DNA of 64,000 bases from Paenibacillaceae bacterium (GCA_004134985.1 REGQ01000017.1:1-64000); one strand, 5' to 3'; counted from the stretch's first letter, positions 52,266 through 62,164 are shown. Made by a program: numbers and translations. The notes: generated by a model from the sequence alone, not told the origin.

Positions 52266-53630
52266 ATGGAATCTACTAAAAAACTATTTAATAAAAAAGG
52301 TGGCTTTCTAAGTATGATATGTCTTAAATGCCAACAGAAAATTATAAGCGAAAGTATCTTTTGCAGCTTTTGCGGAGAAAAGGTAGTAGAGGTCATAAAA
52401 GAGGGATTAATAGAGCCAGTTAAACCTCTTCCAAATCCCACACTTAACATCGAACCCCCATCAGATGTGGAGACACCAAAGCCAGCGCCCAGCCCATTCA
52501 AGAGTTATGATACTTCTGAGCGAGTTGATACTGAAAGGATACCGAGCGGCAGACGCAGCAAAGTAAAATTATATATTCTCTCGGCTTGTTCTCTGCTAAT
52601 TATTGCTACTGTAATTGTATTTAATCCGGCCATGCCTTATCAAAAATATTCCCACGCAAAGTCCTTAATGTCGTCTGAGCGTTTCGACGAGGCTGCGCTA
52701 CTCCTTATAGATCTTGGGGACTATAAAGACTCGTCTGCGCTAATTCTCGAAAACGATTATCTTCATGCCAACTACCTGAAAAATAATCAACAGTTTGAAC
52801 AAGCTATTGCGTTATTTGAGCAACTGGACACATATAAAGAAAGTATGGAACTACGCGTTCAATCAGAATTTTTGCATGGAAAGACTTTATTAGAAGCTGG
52901 GAACTATGCTGAGTCATTGGAATATTTGCTGAAAAATCGAAAACATGAGGAAAGTGTGCAGCTTATTCGGGAAGCTCAGTATCAATTGGGAAAGCAGCAT
53001 ATTGAACAAACAGATTACAGTTCCGCGTTCAGAGTTCTCGGCAAAATCAAAACTTATAGAGATACAGCCCAAATCTTAGATAAGGCATATTATTTGGTAG
53101 CAGTTCGCAAGTACGAGGAGGGTGACTTTAAATCAGCCAAATTTCACTTTTCGAAGAGCAATGGATACGATGATGCAAAAAAATATTTGGATAACATCGA
53201 TATTTTAAATACGTTCCAGGGAACGTGGGGAAATGAGGACGGTTTTCAAAATATTATTTTTTCTGGCAACCAAATGGCCTACGTGTTCTATCCAGGGTAT
53301 ACCAAACAAAGCGTCATTTCTTATCCCGTTTCCCTTGTCAATAATGAGATGCATGTTAGTTCAAAAGTCTTCATTGTAACTGATAACAAATTAATTAATA
53401 TCAAAGACAATAAAGAATTTACGAAAATAAGCCATTTCACTCGGATCCCAGAGGAAAAGCTGCCCCCGGCTATTGGAATGACAGCAAATGAAGCAAGAAA
53501 TACGAAATGGGGCGTGCCAACTAAAATTAATAAAACAAAAACCAAATTCGGGGAAACTGAGCAATGGGTATTTAGCGGGTTTCGATATATCTATCTTGAT
53601 GACGGTATTGTGACAGCAATTCAGGAATAA
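52266..53630 (+). CDS. Zinc-ribbon membrane protein with TPR-like repeats
   Basis: A 454-residue protein. A four-cysteine zinc ribbon (CLKCQ and CSFCG) lies within the first 45 residues, then a Pro-rich linker, one transmembrane helix (about 105-125), four to five TPR-like helical repeats (about 130-310) and a C-terminal beta domain with GMTANEARNTKWG and YIYLDDGIVTAIQE. That tail resembles the small Firmicute lipoprotein domain with the GMT...V/A...WG motif. The start is ATG 52266 (GAGG upstream); ATG 52314 (AAAGGTGG upstream) would start right at the zinc ribbon and is a real alternative. No function can be assigned. Confidence 0.75.
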   Translation: MESTKKLFNKKGGFLSMICLKCQQKIISESIFCSFCGEKVVEVIKEGLIEPVKPLPNPTLNIEPPSDVETPKPAPSPFKSYDTSERVDTERIPSGRRSKVKLYILSACSLLIIATVIVFNPAMPYQKYSHAKSLMSSERFDEAALLLIDLGDYKDSSALILENDYLHANYLKNNQQFEQAIALFEQLDTYKESMELRVQSEFLHGKTLLEAGNYAESLEYLLKNRKHEESVQLIREAQYQLGKQHIEQTDYSSAFRVLGKIKTYRDTAQILDKAYYLVAVRKYEEGDFKSAKFHFSKSNGYDDAKKYLDNIDILNTFQGTWGNEDGFQNIIFSGNQMAYVFYPGYTKQSVISYPVSLVNNEMHVSSKVFIVTDNKLINIKDNKEFTKISHFTRIPEEKLPPAIGMTANEARNTKWGVPTKINKTKTKFGETEQWVFSGFRYIYLDDGIVTAIQE

Positions 53631-53718
53631 GCGCCAAACAAGGCAGCAACTTGTACATCAGTTGTTTTTCGGGGGCAAATAATTGTACAATGAAAAAAAA
53701 GATATTGCTTGCACGTGG

Positions 53719-53893
53719 GCTCTTTTTAGAAATCAGTGCTTGACTATAGAGAGCAAGAGCAGCGAAGGATAGCAGGGATGCCGGAAAAACGAAGTGGTCG
53801 CTTTTTGATGCCGGATTTCAACCGTTTAAGAATCAATTGTGAAATCCGGCTTCGAATGGCGATTGAAGGCACCCTGACTATCCGCAGCGATTG
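53719..53893. repeat. Dispersed hairpin element, copy 2 (inverted)
   Basis: GCCGGATTTC (53810-53819) pairs exactly with GAAATCCGGC (53841-53850). Read on the minus strand, 53759-53871 matches 21346-21453 along its length, including AGCGACCACTTCG and the stem. The adjoining AATCGCTGCGGATAGTCAGGG (read as CGCTGCGG then CAGGGTGC on the minus strand) matches one unit of the 36-bp array. At its other edge GGCTC...AAATCAGTGCTTGA (53719-53744) is shared with 31869-31956. The rest of the 53631-53973 gap shows no gene. Confidence 0.75.
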
Positions 53894-53973
53894 TCTAGCG
53901 AACTTGTCAACCACGGCTTTTGATTTGAGCCTGTACATGTCTCATACAATTTATTACGAAGGGAATAGTGCCC

Positions 53974-54273
53974 ATGAACTTGCGAATGGAACAGCTGGAA
54001 CGTAGACTGGTCGATCAACATCATAAAGATTTGTTCCTGCAAACGAAACATACCTTGACTGCGATCGATGACCTTGCTGATCATCACCGCCGCTTTCAGT
54101 CCATGCAGGCGATTAGCGGGGTAAGAATTGTAGGTTCGGAAGAGGCATTATTTTATGAGACACTGACACAGGTCAAGGAAGAAATCGTCACCACTCTGGA
54201 AAAGACGCTTGACGATCTTGAGCATAAAGGCGACAAACACTACAATAAAAACTTCAAAGATGGCGTGGAATAA
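53974..54273 (+). CDS. Hypothetical helical protein
   Basis: A 99-residue, highly charged protein (MNLRMEQLERRLVDQHHKDL at the start) predicted to be helical with a C-terminal coiled-coil-like stretch KEEIVTTLEKTLDDLEHKG. The ATG at 53974 has AAGGG ten bases upstream; GTG 53968 is an alternative. No family was recognised. Two hairpins follow before the convergent gene at 54387. Confidence 0.65.
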   Translation: MNLRMEQLERRLVDQHHKDLFLQTKHTLTAIDDLADHHRRFQSMQAISGVRIVGSEEALFYETLTQVKEEIVTTLEKTLDDLEHKGDKHYNKNFKDGVE

Positions 54274-54347
54274 TCGCCGGTTTGTCCTATAGGAATGAGG
54301 AGAGGGCTTCGCAAGAAGCTCTCTTTATTCTGGAAAATTGCTTTAAA

Positions 54348-54385
54348 CAATAGACCGCTCTCTGTTGGCAGAGAGCGGTCTATTG
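54348..54385. terminator. Bidirectional terminator hairpin
   Basis: CAATAGACCGCTCTCTG (54348-54364) pairs perfectly with its complement at 54369-54385 around TTGG. It separates convergent genes. A weaker hairpin, AGAGGGCTTC with GAAGCTCTCT followed by TTTATT, lies at about 54301-54327 for the plus-strand gene. Confidence 0.8.
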
Positions 54386-54386
54386 T

Positions 54387-54806
54387 TCACTCATTCGGAT
54401 AGGTCTCTTCCAGAAACTCGATTGTCTGATTGATCAGCGCTTTTAAAATATCGACATCAATGTCCGATACTTTGTTGATGTACACGCAAGCTTTACCTTC
54501 GGTATGTTTGCCAAAGTCCGCTAACAATGCGGCACGCTCGTCGCCCGTGGCAAAGTATAGGCTGATTTTCGCTTTTCTGGGTGAAAAGGCGGCGAGCGGC
54601 GCATCCCCTTCATGACCGGAATTGTATTTGTAATGGTAGGATCCAAAGCCGATAATGCTTGGTCCCCACATTTTCGCGGGATGGCCTGTCGTTTCCGTAA
54701 ATATGTCCAATAGCTTATATGCATCTTCTCGTTTTTTTAGATTTTCGATATTTTCTATAAACTCGATGACACTGTTTTCAGTTTCTTTTGTTTTCTGCTC
54801 GTACAT
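54387..54806 (-). CDS. DUF1801 domain protein
   Basis: A 139-residue cytoplasmic protein. KLLDIFTETTGHPAKMWGPSIIGFG and the following YHYKYNSGHEGD are typical of the DUF1801 (YdhG-like) family, best seen in MWGPSIIGFG and KISLYFA. The ATG has AAGGTGG upstream. The family has no established biochemical role; some members are linked to intracellular iron or nucleic acid chaperones only by annotation. It converges with the hypothetical gene at 53974. Confidence 0.8.
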   Translation of the reverse strand: MYEQKTKETENSVIEFIENIENLKKREDAYKLLDIFTETTGHPAKMWGPSIIGFGSYHYKYNSGHEGDAPLAAFSPRKAKISLYFATGDERAALLADFGKHTEGKACVYINKVSDIDVDILKALINQTIEFLEETYPNE

Positions 54807-55021
54807 CGGCGGATGCCACCTTCCTGGGATGTGGGACTATGAGATACTATGAGATACATGCTGCCGCGTGCCATGCAAGGCAATGATTAGATCACAGGGG
54901 AAACGGAATCTTCCGCTCTGTTTCTTCCTTTCCATCATATCATGAAATGCATCTAGACGGGCTCAAATCATCCGCGATTTCAGCTGTATTTCGCATGTGC
55001 TGTATCGGTAAATCCGTCATA

Positions 55022-55429
55022 TCATTGTCCTGCTCCGGACGGTCCTGGCTGTGAGGGGGACGCGCTTGCACTAGGTGTGCTATTGCTCGGCATATCCTTG
55101 TTTGGCACAGTTGATCCAGACATGGCGTTGGCATCCTTCTCTGGGGCCTCCCCCTCAACCGCCGATTGTCCAGCCTGCCCTTCTTGTCCCTGCTCCATCT
55201 GCTTGTCCAGTTCGCTTAACGGCCCCTGGTCCCCGTCTCCCGCCTGCCCAATTATTCGATCGCCAATGATCAGCATGATAAGCACCGGAGCAAAGGTCAA
55301 TCCATCCACCAGAATATAGCTCCAAGGATGACGGGCGATGATTCGGTACCATTCACTGTTGGCCAAAAACATCACTTCCAGTCCATACCACAGCGCGACA
55401 AGCATGCAAACATAAATATAGCGTTTCAT
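55022..55429 (-). CDS. Small membrane protein with Gln/Gly/Ser/Pro-rich tail
   Basis: A 135-residue protein with two predicted transmembrane helices (about 3-22 and 38-58) and a 75-residue low-complexity, acidic tail rich in Gln, Gly, Ser and Pro. The ATG has AGGGAG upstream. It is divergent from the germination operon across 181 bp. No family is recognised; similar proteins in Bacillota are often cell-surface or spore-associated, but that is inference. Confidence 0.65.
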   Translation of the reverse strand: MKRYIYVCMLVALWYGLEVMFLANSEWYRIIARHPWSYILVDGLTFAPVLIMLIIGDRIIGQAGDGDQGPLSELDKQMEQGQEGQAGQSAVEGEAPEKDANAMSGSTVPNKDMPSNSTPSASASPSQPGPSGAGQ

Positions 55430-55610
55430 CCCAGGGCTCCCTTCTCCGCATCATCCTGACTAGTTATTGTATAATCTGTGAAGTCCCGCCAATGTCTATG
55501 CACGGACAGAAATCGTTCCACCTTCATCTGATCCTTTTTTTACAACCACAACTGAATAAATCGCCTCCCGTCCAAGCCATACTAACAGCATCTGGAAGGG
55601 GAGGTCTTAC

Positions 55611-56711
55611 ATGGAACAGCAAACCGTTATTTCAAACCGTCAGATGATGGCGATCGTAACGCTCGCAACCGTGGGAACCTCAAGTTTGTATGCCCCTGCC
55701 ACGCTTGCTCTCTATGCAGAACGCAATTCATGGTATCTCGTTGTTGTCGGAGGGATGATCGGCGTATTCAACATCTATTTATTTGTTTGGCTGAATCGTC
55801 TCTACCCTGACAAAAATCTGATCACGATCATTACGCATCTGCTCGGAAAATGGATTGGAGGCGCGCTTGCGCTCGTTTATATCTTTTTTTTCATGGATCT
55901 TGGAACTTGGGTGCTGAGGGAGTTTTCCCAATTTTTTGTTATCGCCCTTGACCCGACCATTCCTATCATTCTGTACCTGATCGCAGGCGGAATTATGTGC
56001 GGTTATGCCGTTTACATGGGGCTTGAAGTTTTTGCGAGGGTTTCTGAAATTATTTTTTTCGTAACGACATTCGTATTTCTTGCCATCTATGCGGTGCTGG
56101 TTAACCAGTATCATCCCGAATATTTGCTGCCTGTTCTTGAGCATGGACTCATCCAGCCGTTAAAAGGATTAATGGTTCCTATCTCATGGTTTGGCGATTT
56201 AATGATCATTTCCATGCTGCTTAACCATCTTCGCAAAACCAAACAAACGCCCTACTATATTTCGGGGACGATCGGCATCATTATAATCATTTTGCTGCTG
56301 TCCGTCTTGACGTGCACGATGTCATTGGGCGGCGAAGCAACGGCGACCTTCACTTATCCAAGCATCAGTTTGATCCAGAATATCAGTTTGTTTCGCAATA
56401 TTGAACGCTTCGACGCGATACTTGTTGCCGTATGGGTAATGAGCTCGTTTGTCAAAATTACTGTCTATCTCTGGTCAGCTGTTCGGGGACTCACTGATCT
56501 GTTTTCCTTGCGCAATCCGCGTCTCGTTGTCTGGCCGCTAATCGCCGGATGTATTATATGCGCCAATTATAAGGCATGGGGGCTAATTGAAATTGCATTT
56601 TTCTATGACAAGTATGCCTGGTATTTTGTTATCTTCCAGCTCTTCGTTCCGACTGCTCTCCTGCTCGTCGCGCTTGGCAAGGAGAAGCTTAATCCAGATA
56701 AAAACAGGTGA
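55611..56711 (+). CDS. Spore germination protein, GerAB family
   Basis: A 366-residue inner-membrane protein with about 10 transmembrane helices (APC-superfamily fold) that forms the germinant-binding subunit of GerA-type receptors. ISNRQMMAIVTLATVGTSSL at the N-terminus is typical. The ATG has GGGGAGG six bases upstream. It is the first gene of a three-gene germination operon in the order B-A-C; the usual order is A-B-C. Confidence 0.88.
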   Translation: MEQQTVISNRQMMAIVTLATVGTSSLYAPATLALYAERNSWYLVVVGGMIGVFNIYLFVWLNRLYPDKNLITIITHLLGKWIGGALALVYIFFFMDLGTWVLREFSQFFVIALDPTIPIILYLIAGGIMCGYAVYMGLEVFARVSEIIFFVTTFVFLAIYAVLVNQYHPEYLLPVLEHGLIQPLKGLMVPISWFGDLMIISMLLNHLRKTKQTPYYISGTIGIIIIILLLSVLTCTMSLGGEATATFTYPSISLIQNISLFRNIERFDAILVAVWVMSSFVKITVYLWSAVRGLTDLFSLRNPRLVVWPLIAGCIICANYKAWGLIEIAFFYDKYAWYFVIFQLFVPTALLLVALGKEKLNPDKNR

Positions 56712-56716
56712 ATGGG

Positions 56717-58168
56717 ATGCACAATAAGCAGAGTAAGGAAACATTGATTTCAAGCGACAGCATAGCCAATAACAAGCGGCTGGCCGAGCTGATGCAGAAT
56801 GCAGACGATCTGATGATAACGGATATCTCGCCTGAAGGGGAGCAGCCGATAACCGTCAGCTATGTGAAAGGTCTGACTGATGAGATGAAGCTGGAAAGGC
56901 TAATTTTGCTCCATAGTCAGCACAGGGGAAAAATGCTGCCTCCTTATGAAGACAGCACGCCTTTGACCACGCTGGAGGAGGCTGCCGCACATCTTGCACT
57001 GGGTTACTCTGTGCTGCTGTTTCCCGCAGAAGGGCGAGGAGTTGCTATCTGTACATTAGGGGTGCAGCTGCGCAATGTAGAGGAACCGACCAGTGAATCG
57101 GTGTTAAAAGGAGCACGCAGTGGATTTACTGAAGCGCTGCAAAACAATATTGCTTTAGTCCGATATCACTTTCCCTCCACGAGTCTGAAAGTTGAATACT
57201 TGCAGATTGGGCGGTTAAGCAAACTGAATTTGGCCGTGCTTTCCCTAAGCGGTTTGACAAATCCGGAGATTGTTCAAGAGCTCATCCACCGGCTTAATGA
57301 GATTCCGGCGGATACAGTTGTCGGAAGCAACGAAATTGAGGAATGGATTACTGACAACCGGGGGACGATGTTCCCGTTGATTGAGTCGACGGAACGGCCG
57401 GACAGAGTAATCGGGGCGCTGCAGGATGGCCGGGTCGCTCTGATGATACAAGGCACGCCCTTTGTTTCAATGCTTCCGTTTACCTTCCTTCAGGCGTTCC
57501 AAGTGAGCGAAGACTACAACTGGAATTATTACATCGGTTCCCTGATTCGGCTGCTTCGCCTGCTGAGCGGGTTTCTCGGCCTGTTCCTTCCCGCTTTCTA
57601 CGTCGCTACCGTCACCTTTCATCACGAGCTGCTGCCCACGCCGCTGCTGCAGAGCATTGCCTCGGCCAAGGAGCCGGTACCGTTCCCGGCAGTGATGGAA
57701 AGCTTTACGATGATGATTGCCTTCGAGATTATGCGGGAAGCCGGCGTTCGCATGCCACGGCAAATCGGGCAGGCCGTCAGTATTGTCGGCGCGCTTATAC
57801 TCGGGCAGGCTGCCGTTCAGGCGGGAATTGTGTCGCCGATCATGGTCATTGTCGCCGCGCTGACCGGAATATGCACCTTCACCCTTCCACCGACAACCGT
57901 CAACTACGTCATACGGATCTTGCAATTTGTGATGACGCTGCTTGCCTCCATGCTTGGTTATGTCGGAATCATGATCGGAATGATTATGCTGATGACGCAT
58001 ATGGCATCGCTCCGCTCCTTCGGCGTTCCCTATCTAAGCCCGGCCGCCCCATTCGATCTGAACGGGCTGACGGATGTTGTTGTGAGGAGACCGCATACCT
58101 ACAACAATAAGGTACCTCGGATGTTCCGGCCATTAAAGCAATTCCGCTTTCGGAGCAAACGGGGATGA
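56717..58168 (+). CDS. Spore germination protein, GerAA family
   Basis: A 483-residue protein. The N-terminal soluble region (about 1-240) has the GerA-type pattern with ADDLMITDISPEG and the C-terminal half holds about five transmembrane helices (LLPTPLLQSIASAKEPVPFP and PRQIGQAVSIVGALILGQAA, with VPFP and ILGQAAVQAG as landmarks). The ATG at 56717 has AGGTGA five bases upstream; a GTG at 56708 overlaps the gerB stop. The stop overlaps the gerC start as ATGA. It forms the ion-channel-like A subunit of the receptor. Confidence 0.9.
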   Translation: MHNKQSKETLISSDSIANNKRLAELMQNADDLMITDISPEGEQPITVSYVKGLTDEMKLERLILLHSQHRGKMLPPYEDSTPLTTLEEAAAHLALGYSVLLFPAEGRGVAICTLGVQLRNVEEPTSESVLKGARSGFTEALQNNIALVRYHFPSTSLKVEYLQIGRLSKLNLAVLSLSGLTNPEIVQELIHRLNEIPADTVVGSNEIEEWITDNRGTMFPLIESTERPDRVIGALQDGRVALMIQGTPFVSMLPFTFLQAFQVSEDYNWNYYIGSLIRLLRLLSGFLGLFLPAFYVATVTFHHELLPTPLLQSIASAKEPVPFPAVMESFTMMIAFEIMREAGVRMPRQIGQAVSIVGALILGQAAVQAGIVSPIMVIVAALTGICTFTLPPTTVNYVIRILQFVMTLLASMLGYVGIMIGMIMLMTHMASLRSFGVPYLSPAAPFDLNGLTDVVVRRPHTYNNKVPRMFRPLKQFRFRSKRG

Positions 58169-59307
58169 AGATAATCAAGAAAACCATCCTGTTAATTGTT
58201 GTAGCAGGTCTTGTCCTGACCATGACAAGCTGCCGGGGAAGCCATGAGCTGAATGAGCTTCATATCGTTCATTCCATTGCCATTGACAAAGCGCCCAACG
58301 AGAAGGTTCTGTTAACCGCCGAAATCGCCAAGCTGACCGCTAGTGGCCAGCAGCCCAAAGGTATGCAGGATCGCACATTCTTTCTGTCGGCTGAGGGTGA
58401 CAGTCTGTTTGAAGCAGGCCGACTGATCCGCGCCAAGTCGGACAGGACGCTGCTGTGGGGACACGCTGCAGTCATTTTGATTAGCCAGGCTGTCGCCAAA
58501 CAAGGCATTGAAGATCAAATCAAATCCATCAGACGGTTAAGACAATTCCGCAACTCCACCCAAATCTATATTTCTGAAGATGATGCTTACAAAACCTTGC
58601 AGCTGCCAACCCCGATGGCCAGCATTAATTCACAGGTATTGCGAGGACTTACAGAGGGCGGCGTCAGTACGGCGCTGACACAGAAAGTGATGCTGATTGA
58701 TGTGTATTCAGAACTGGTGAACCGTTACCGCGACTTGAGCATTCCCTCCATTCGGATTATCAAGGACAGGGAGCAGAATGAACGCAAGCTGCTCCAATCA
58801 AGCGGCCTGTATATCTTTCGGGGAGACAAGCTTGCCGGCCTGATGGGCCCTACCGAAACAATGGGTTATCTGCGCTCCTTTAACAAAATGGTGGGTACAA
58901 CCGAAACACTGCCCTGCGGCGCCGGCAAGACGATGACCTTTGAAAATATAAACAACCGCAGCAACATTCAAATCAAGCTGGATGAGCAAATGAAGCCGTC
59001 TGTCCGGATTGACGTCTATGCGAGCTTGAATTTGAACAGCACACAGTGCGACGAAGTGACCATTACGCCCAAAGTGATCGCTGACTGGGAAAATAAGCTC
59101 AACGAAGATATTCGCGCTGAAATCAACCAATTCATCCGCTTTTCTAAAAAGCATAAAAGTGATCTGCTCGGAATCGGGGAAAAAATCCATCGCAAATTCC
59201 CGAAACAGTGGAGCAGAATGAAAGAAGAATGGCGGGATACGTATTCATCCACCTCTTTCACCGTTGACGTTGAAACTAGAATCGACCATACCAACTTTAT
59301 CTTTTAG
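58165..59307 (+). CDS. Spore germination lipoprotein, GerAC family
   Basis: A 380-residue lipoprotein. The signal peptide ends LTMTSCRGSHELNEL, with the acylated Cys and the GerC-type W/H-E-L-N pattern just after it. The body matches the Ger(x)C family, with EAGRLIRAKSDRTLLWGHAAV and a C-terminal domain ending in the conserved Lys/Trp-rich helix. The start overlaps the gerA stop by four bases (ATGA). It completes the GerA-type receptor encoded by this operon. Confidence 0.9.
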   Translation: MKIIKKTILLIVVAGLVLTMTSCRGSHELNELHIVHSIAIDKAPNEKVLLTAEIAKLTASGQQPKGMQDRTFFLSAEGDSLFEAGRLIRAKSDRTLLWGHAAVILISQAVAKQGIEDQIKSIRRLRQFRNSTQIYISEDDAYKTLQLPTPMASINSQVLRGLTEGGVSTALTQKVMLIDVYSELVNRYRDLSIPSIRIIKDREQNERKLLQSSGLYIFRGDKLAGLMGPTETMGYLRSFNKMVGTTETLPCGAGKTMTFENINNRSNIQIKLDEQMKPSVRIDVYASLNLNSTQCDEVTITPKVIADWENKLNEDIRAEINQFIRFSKKHKSDLLGIGEKIHRKFPKQWSRMKEEWRDTYSSTSFTVDVETRIDHTNFIF

Positions 59308-59450
59308 CGGTCATCAAATGCGCCAATATGCTCCTCCTTCGAGACAATCAGTCCTTGGCTCGCGTGCCTGTTGAACACTTTTCAGGTAGGATTGTCTCCC
59401 TCGTTATGTTAAAATTTGGGTGACAACCATTCCAGACGCTGGAGGACAAC

Positions 59451-60395
59451 ATGAACCATCTAAGCCGAATTTTGAAATCCCATTATAATATTGATTCTGC
59501 AGCGATTGTACCGCAGCAGGGCGGCTGGGCAGCGCTGGCCTATAAAGTGACTGATTCCAGCCAGCATTACTTTCTGAAAGTGTATGAAAAAGACAGGTCG
59601 TCCACCTCCAAATGGACGGCCCTGATCGATCATTACGTGCCGATTATAGTCTGGCTTGGCAATAATAGCGGTTTGCAGGGCAAGCTGCCGCAACCCTTGC
59701 CAACAATCAGTGGCGCGTACAAATGCGAAGACGATGACGGCATTTATCTTCTGTACCGTTATATTGACGGGCAGACGATTGGCAATCAGCAACTGAACAT
59801 GACGCAGGTTCGCCAGCTCGCTGGAATTATTGCCGAGTTGCACGGCTATGGAGCAAACCTGCCGCTGAACACTGCGGCGATCAGGGAAGACTTTGAGGTG
59901 TCGTTTTTGCAGCCGCTAAGCCGCGCATTGGATGAGGACAACGCTGACATTCCTCAAGCGTTACAAGAAATGATTCGTCCTTGGCTCAAGCAGCTGCGGA
60001 AGTTGACCGCAACCGTGGACACGCTCGCTGCCCAACTGAAGCACGCCAAATTAAACATATCGCTGTGCCATACAGACATCCACAATTGGAACCTTATGCA
60101 GTCTGGACAGCAGTTGATGCTGATTGATTGGGAAGGGCTTAAACTGGCGCCTGTTGAAGCGGATATGATGTCCCTCGTAGACAAGCCTTATTATGATGAT
60201 TTTATCGGTGTCTACCAAAGCATCCGTCCGGAGTTTGCCATCCATTCCGAAGCTTTGCAGTTCTATCGTGCCAGACGCAAACTGGAGGATATATGGGAAT
60301 TCATGGAGCAGTTGCTCTACGATAAGCAGGATGATCAGGCGAGGATGAAAACGCTGAACAGTTTGCGGAGTGAACTGCAGAGCATTTCCTTTTAA
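59451..60395 (+). CDS. APH-family phosphotransferase (choline/aminoglycoside kinase fold)
   Basis: A 314-residue cytoplasmic kinase. The catalytic loop SLCHTDIHNWNLM (about 205-217) and the metal-binding LIDWEGLKLAPVEADM (about 225-240) match aminoglycoside/choline/homoserine kinases of the APH family. The ATG has GGAGG five bases upstream. It is not close to a clinically known resistance enzyme by any visible motif, so a metabolic kinase is as likely. It lies between the germination operon and a repeat island. Confidence 0.82.
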   Translation: MNHLSRILKSHYNIDSAAIVPQQGGWAALAYKVTDSSQHYFLKVYEKDRSSTSKWTALIDHYVPIIVWLGNNSGLQGKLPQPLPTISGAYKCEDDDGIYLLYRYIDGQTIGNQQLNMTQVRQLAGIIAELHGYGANLPLNTAAIREDFEVSFLQPLSRALDEDNADIPQALQEMIRPWLKQLRKLTATVDTLAAQLKHAKLNISLCHTDIHNWNLMQSGQQLMLIDWEGLKLAPVEADMMSLVDKPYYDDFIGVYQSIRPEFAIHSEALQFYRARRKLEDIWEFMEQLLYDKQDDQARMKTLNSLRSELQSISF

Positions 60396-60437
60396 TCTGC
60401 ACGTCGTTGTTCGAACGTAGAAGCAAGAAGAAGCCAG

Positions 60438-60780
60438 CGGAGGGCGATGCCAGGAGCGACCGCTGAGGGCGATGCCAGGAGCGACCGCTGAGAGCGATGC
60501 CAGGAGCGACCGCTGAGGGCGATGCCAGGAGCGACCGCTGAGGGCGATGCCAGGAGCGACCGCTGAGCTCTCGGCTCGGGACGCAAGTTCGTCGCGGCGT
60601 CGCTCGCGAGTCGCGGAGGAGTTCAGCCCTTCGGGGCAGCGTAGGAGCGCAGCTCTACCGGGACGCGAGGGAGCGCAGCCTTCGGGGCGCGAGGGAGCGC
60701 AGACTTCGGGGCGCGAGGGAGCGCAGCTCTACGGGGCGCGGAGGAGCGCAGCTCTATCGGGGCGCGGAGGAGACTCGCGG
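60438..60780. repeat. Two GC-rich tandem repeats (25 bp and ~24 bp)
   Basis: The first block (60438-60566) holds five to six 25-bp units GATGCCAGGAGCGACCGCTG plus AGGGC. The second (about 60635-60775) holds about five 24-26-bp units of GCGCGAGGGAGCGCAG with variable CTCTAC/CCTTCG/ACTTCG. Both are much more GC-rich than the flanking genes. No gene is supported. They lead directly into the array element at 60809. Confidence 0.85.
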
Positions 60781-60808
60781 TAGCAGTGTGAGGGGGCATA
60801 GCGGGCAG

Positions 60809-60995
60809 AAATCCTGCAAAAGTGCAGGATTTGGGGGCTGATTTGGACAATATGACGATGAATCCTGCAAAAGTGCAGGATTTTCTCATATATTAGTCCA
60901 ATTCAAGATTTATTTATAAAAACTACTGCACAATCGCATCATTTTTCCCCAATGTCCTGTATGCGCGCGCCAATTCCTGCACATTTGCATTATTT
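60809..60995 (+). repeat. Four-unit TGCA array element, copy C
   Basis: TGC triplets lie at 60815, 60866, 60927 and 60978 (spacings 51, 61, 51). Units 1 and 2 are both AATCCTGCA, AAAG, TGCAGGATT, perfect hairpins; unit 3 is CTACTGCACAATCGCATCATT and unit 4 TCCTGCACATTTGCATTATT (core CTGCACA and TGCATTATT). The remaining 60996-61389 stretch holds no recognisable gene or repeat. Confidence 0.85.
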
Positions 60996-61389
60996 CCATC
61001 GTAGCACCACCAATCCTACCTGAAGCTCAGCACATAGTAGCATTTTTAGGTCGCTTGTCCATGATATCCGGCTTGTAGCGGAGAAGGCGTATTTGAGAGG
61101 CACATCAGATCAAAGTCTTTCTCAATTGTGATGTAAAATACAAGGTTGGTAATGCTTCGAATGGTCTTGTTTGCCTGAAGCAATCGGGTTCCAAAATCCG
61201 TCTACCTGTCAGGCACACAGTGTACATTTTGGTACAAAGTCGGTTTGGGACTCACCCAGCATGACAACACCCGCTGCCGCATGTTAAGATCTTTAACAAA
61301 AGCTACAGCAAGGCCAAACTCTGCTTGCAGGGACATCTTGCAATGCTTGAGAAGCACAAGGCATTCCAACGTTCTGGAGGTATAGGAAA

Positions 61390-62121
61390 ATGAAACGAAC
61401 GGAAATCCACTTTGACATAGACACCGTACCAACTGCTTTTCGTCCCTATTTTGAAAATGCAATGATCTATGACAGCAGTTGTTCCGAGAATGCTAGGACA
61501 CTGTATATCAGCGGAGCGAATAAGCTGTTTCTTAAAATCAGCAAGCAGCAAACGCTTCAGCGGGAAGCCGACATGACCGCATTCCTTCACCGCCTTCATG
61601 CTGCTCCGAAAGTGGTTGCATATGAATCCGACGGGGAGCATGATTATTTGCTGCTGGAAGCAGCGGAAGGCGAAGATGGAACAGCGCCAATGCATCTTGG
61701 CAAGCCCGCTCAACTAGCGGCCGCATTCGGCGAATATTTGCAAATGCTGCACACTCTTCCGACAGATGGCTGCCCCTACTCTGGCCGGACCAGGGAAATA
61801 GTGAAGGAAGCAGGTATCAGCGAGGCGGCACTCGCCACGTTAAATGAATTGAACTATACTCCTGCTGATCAAGTTATTATACACGGGGATTATTGCTTGC
61901 CGAACATTATTATGGATAACTTTGTCTTCAAGGGATTTATTGATGTGGGCTTCGGAGGAATTGGTGACAGGCATTATGATCTTTACTGGGGATTGTGGAC
62001 GCTGCAATTCAATTTGAAAACCGATCAGTACAACGATATATTTCTGAATGCTTACGGAAGGCATCTCATTCATTCGGATGGTCTGGCATATTATACGAGG
62101 CTGGCAGAGTTATCGGACTAA
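61390..62121 (+). CDS. APH(3')-like phosphotransferase
   Basis: A 243-residue kinase. VIIHGDYCLPNIIMDN (about 160-175) contains the catalytic Asp and the HGD-CLPN signature of aminoglycoside 3'-phosphotransferases, and FIDVGFGGIGDRHYDL (about 180-195) holds the metal-binding Asp. The usual length is about 264. The ATG has GGAGG upstream with about nine-base spacing. Homologues of this type in environmental Bacillota are often uncharacterised; actual aminoglycoside activity is not shown by sequence alone. Confidence 0.82.
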   Translation: MKRTEIHFDIDTVPTAFRPYFENAMIYDSSCSENARTLYISGANKLFLKISKQQTLQREADMTAFLHRLHAAPKVVAYESDGEHDYLLLEAAEGEDGTAPMHLGKPAQLAAAFGEYLQMLHTLPTDGCPYSGRTREIVKEAGISEAALATLNELNYTPADQVIIHGDYCLPNIIMDNFVFKGFIDVGFGGIGDRHYDLYWGLWTLQFNLKTDQYNDIFLNAYGRHLIHSDGLAYYTRLAELSD

Positions 62122-62164
62122 AGGCACTGCAGCGCAGCGGTCTCCACTGCGGAATAAAACAAAG

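Noticed and set aside
60392-60889. Plus- and minus-strand frames in the GC-rich block
   Set aside because: Low-complexity Arg/Ser/Ala translation of tandem repeats, without start signals.
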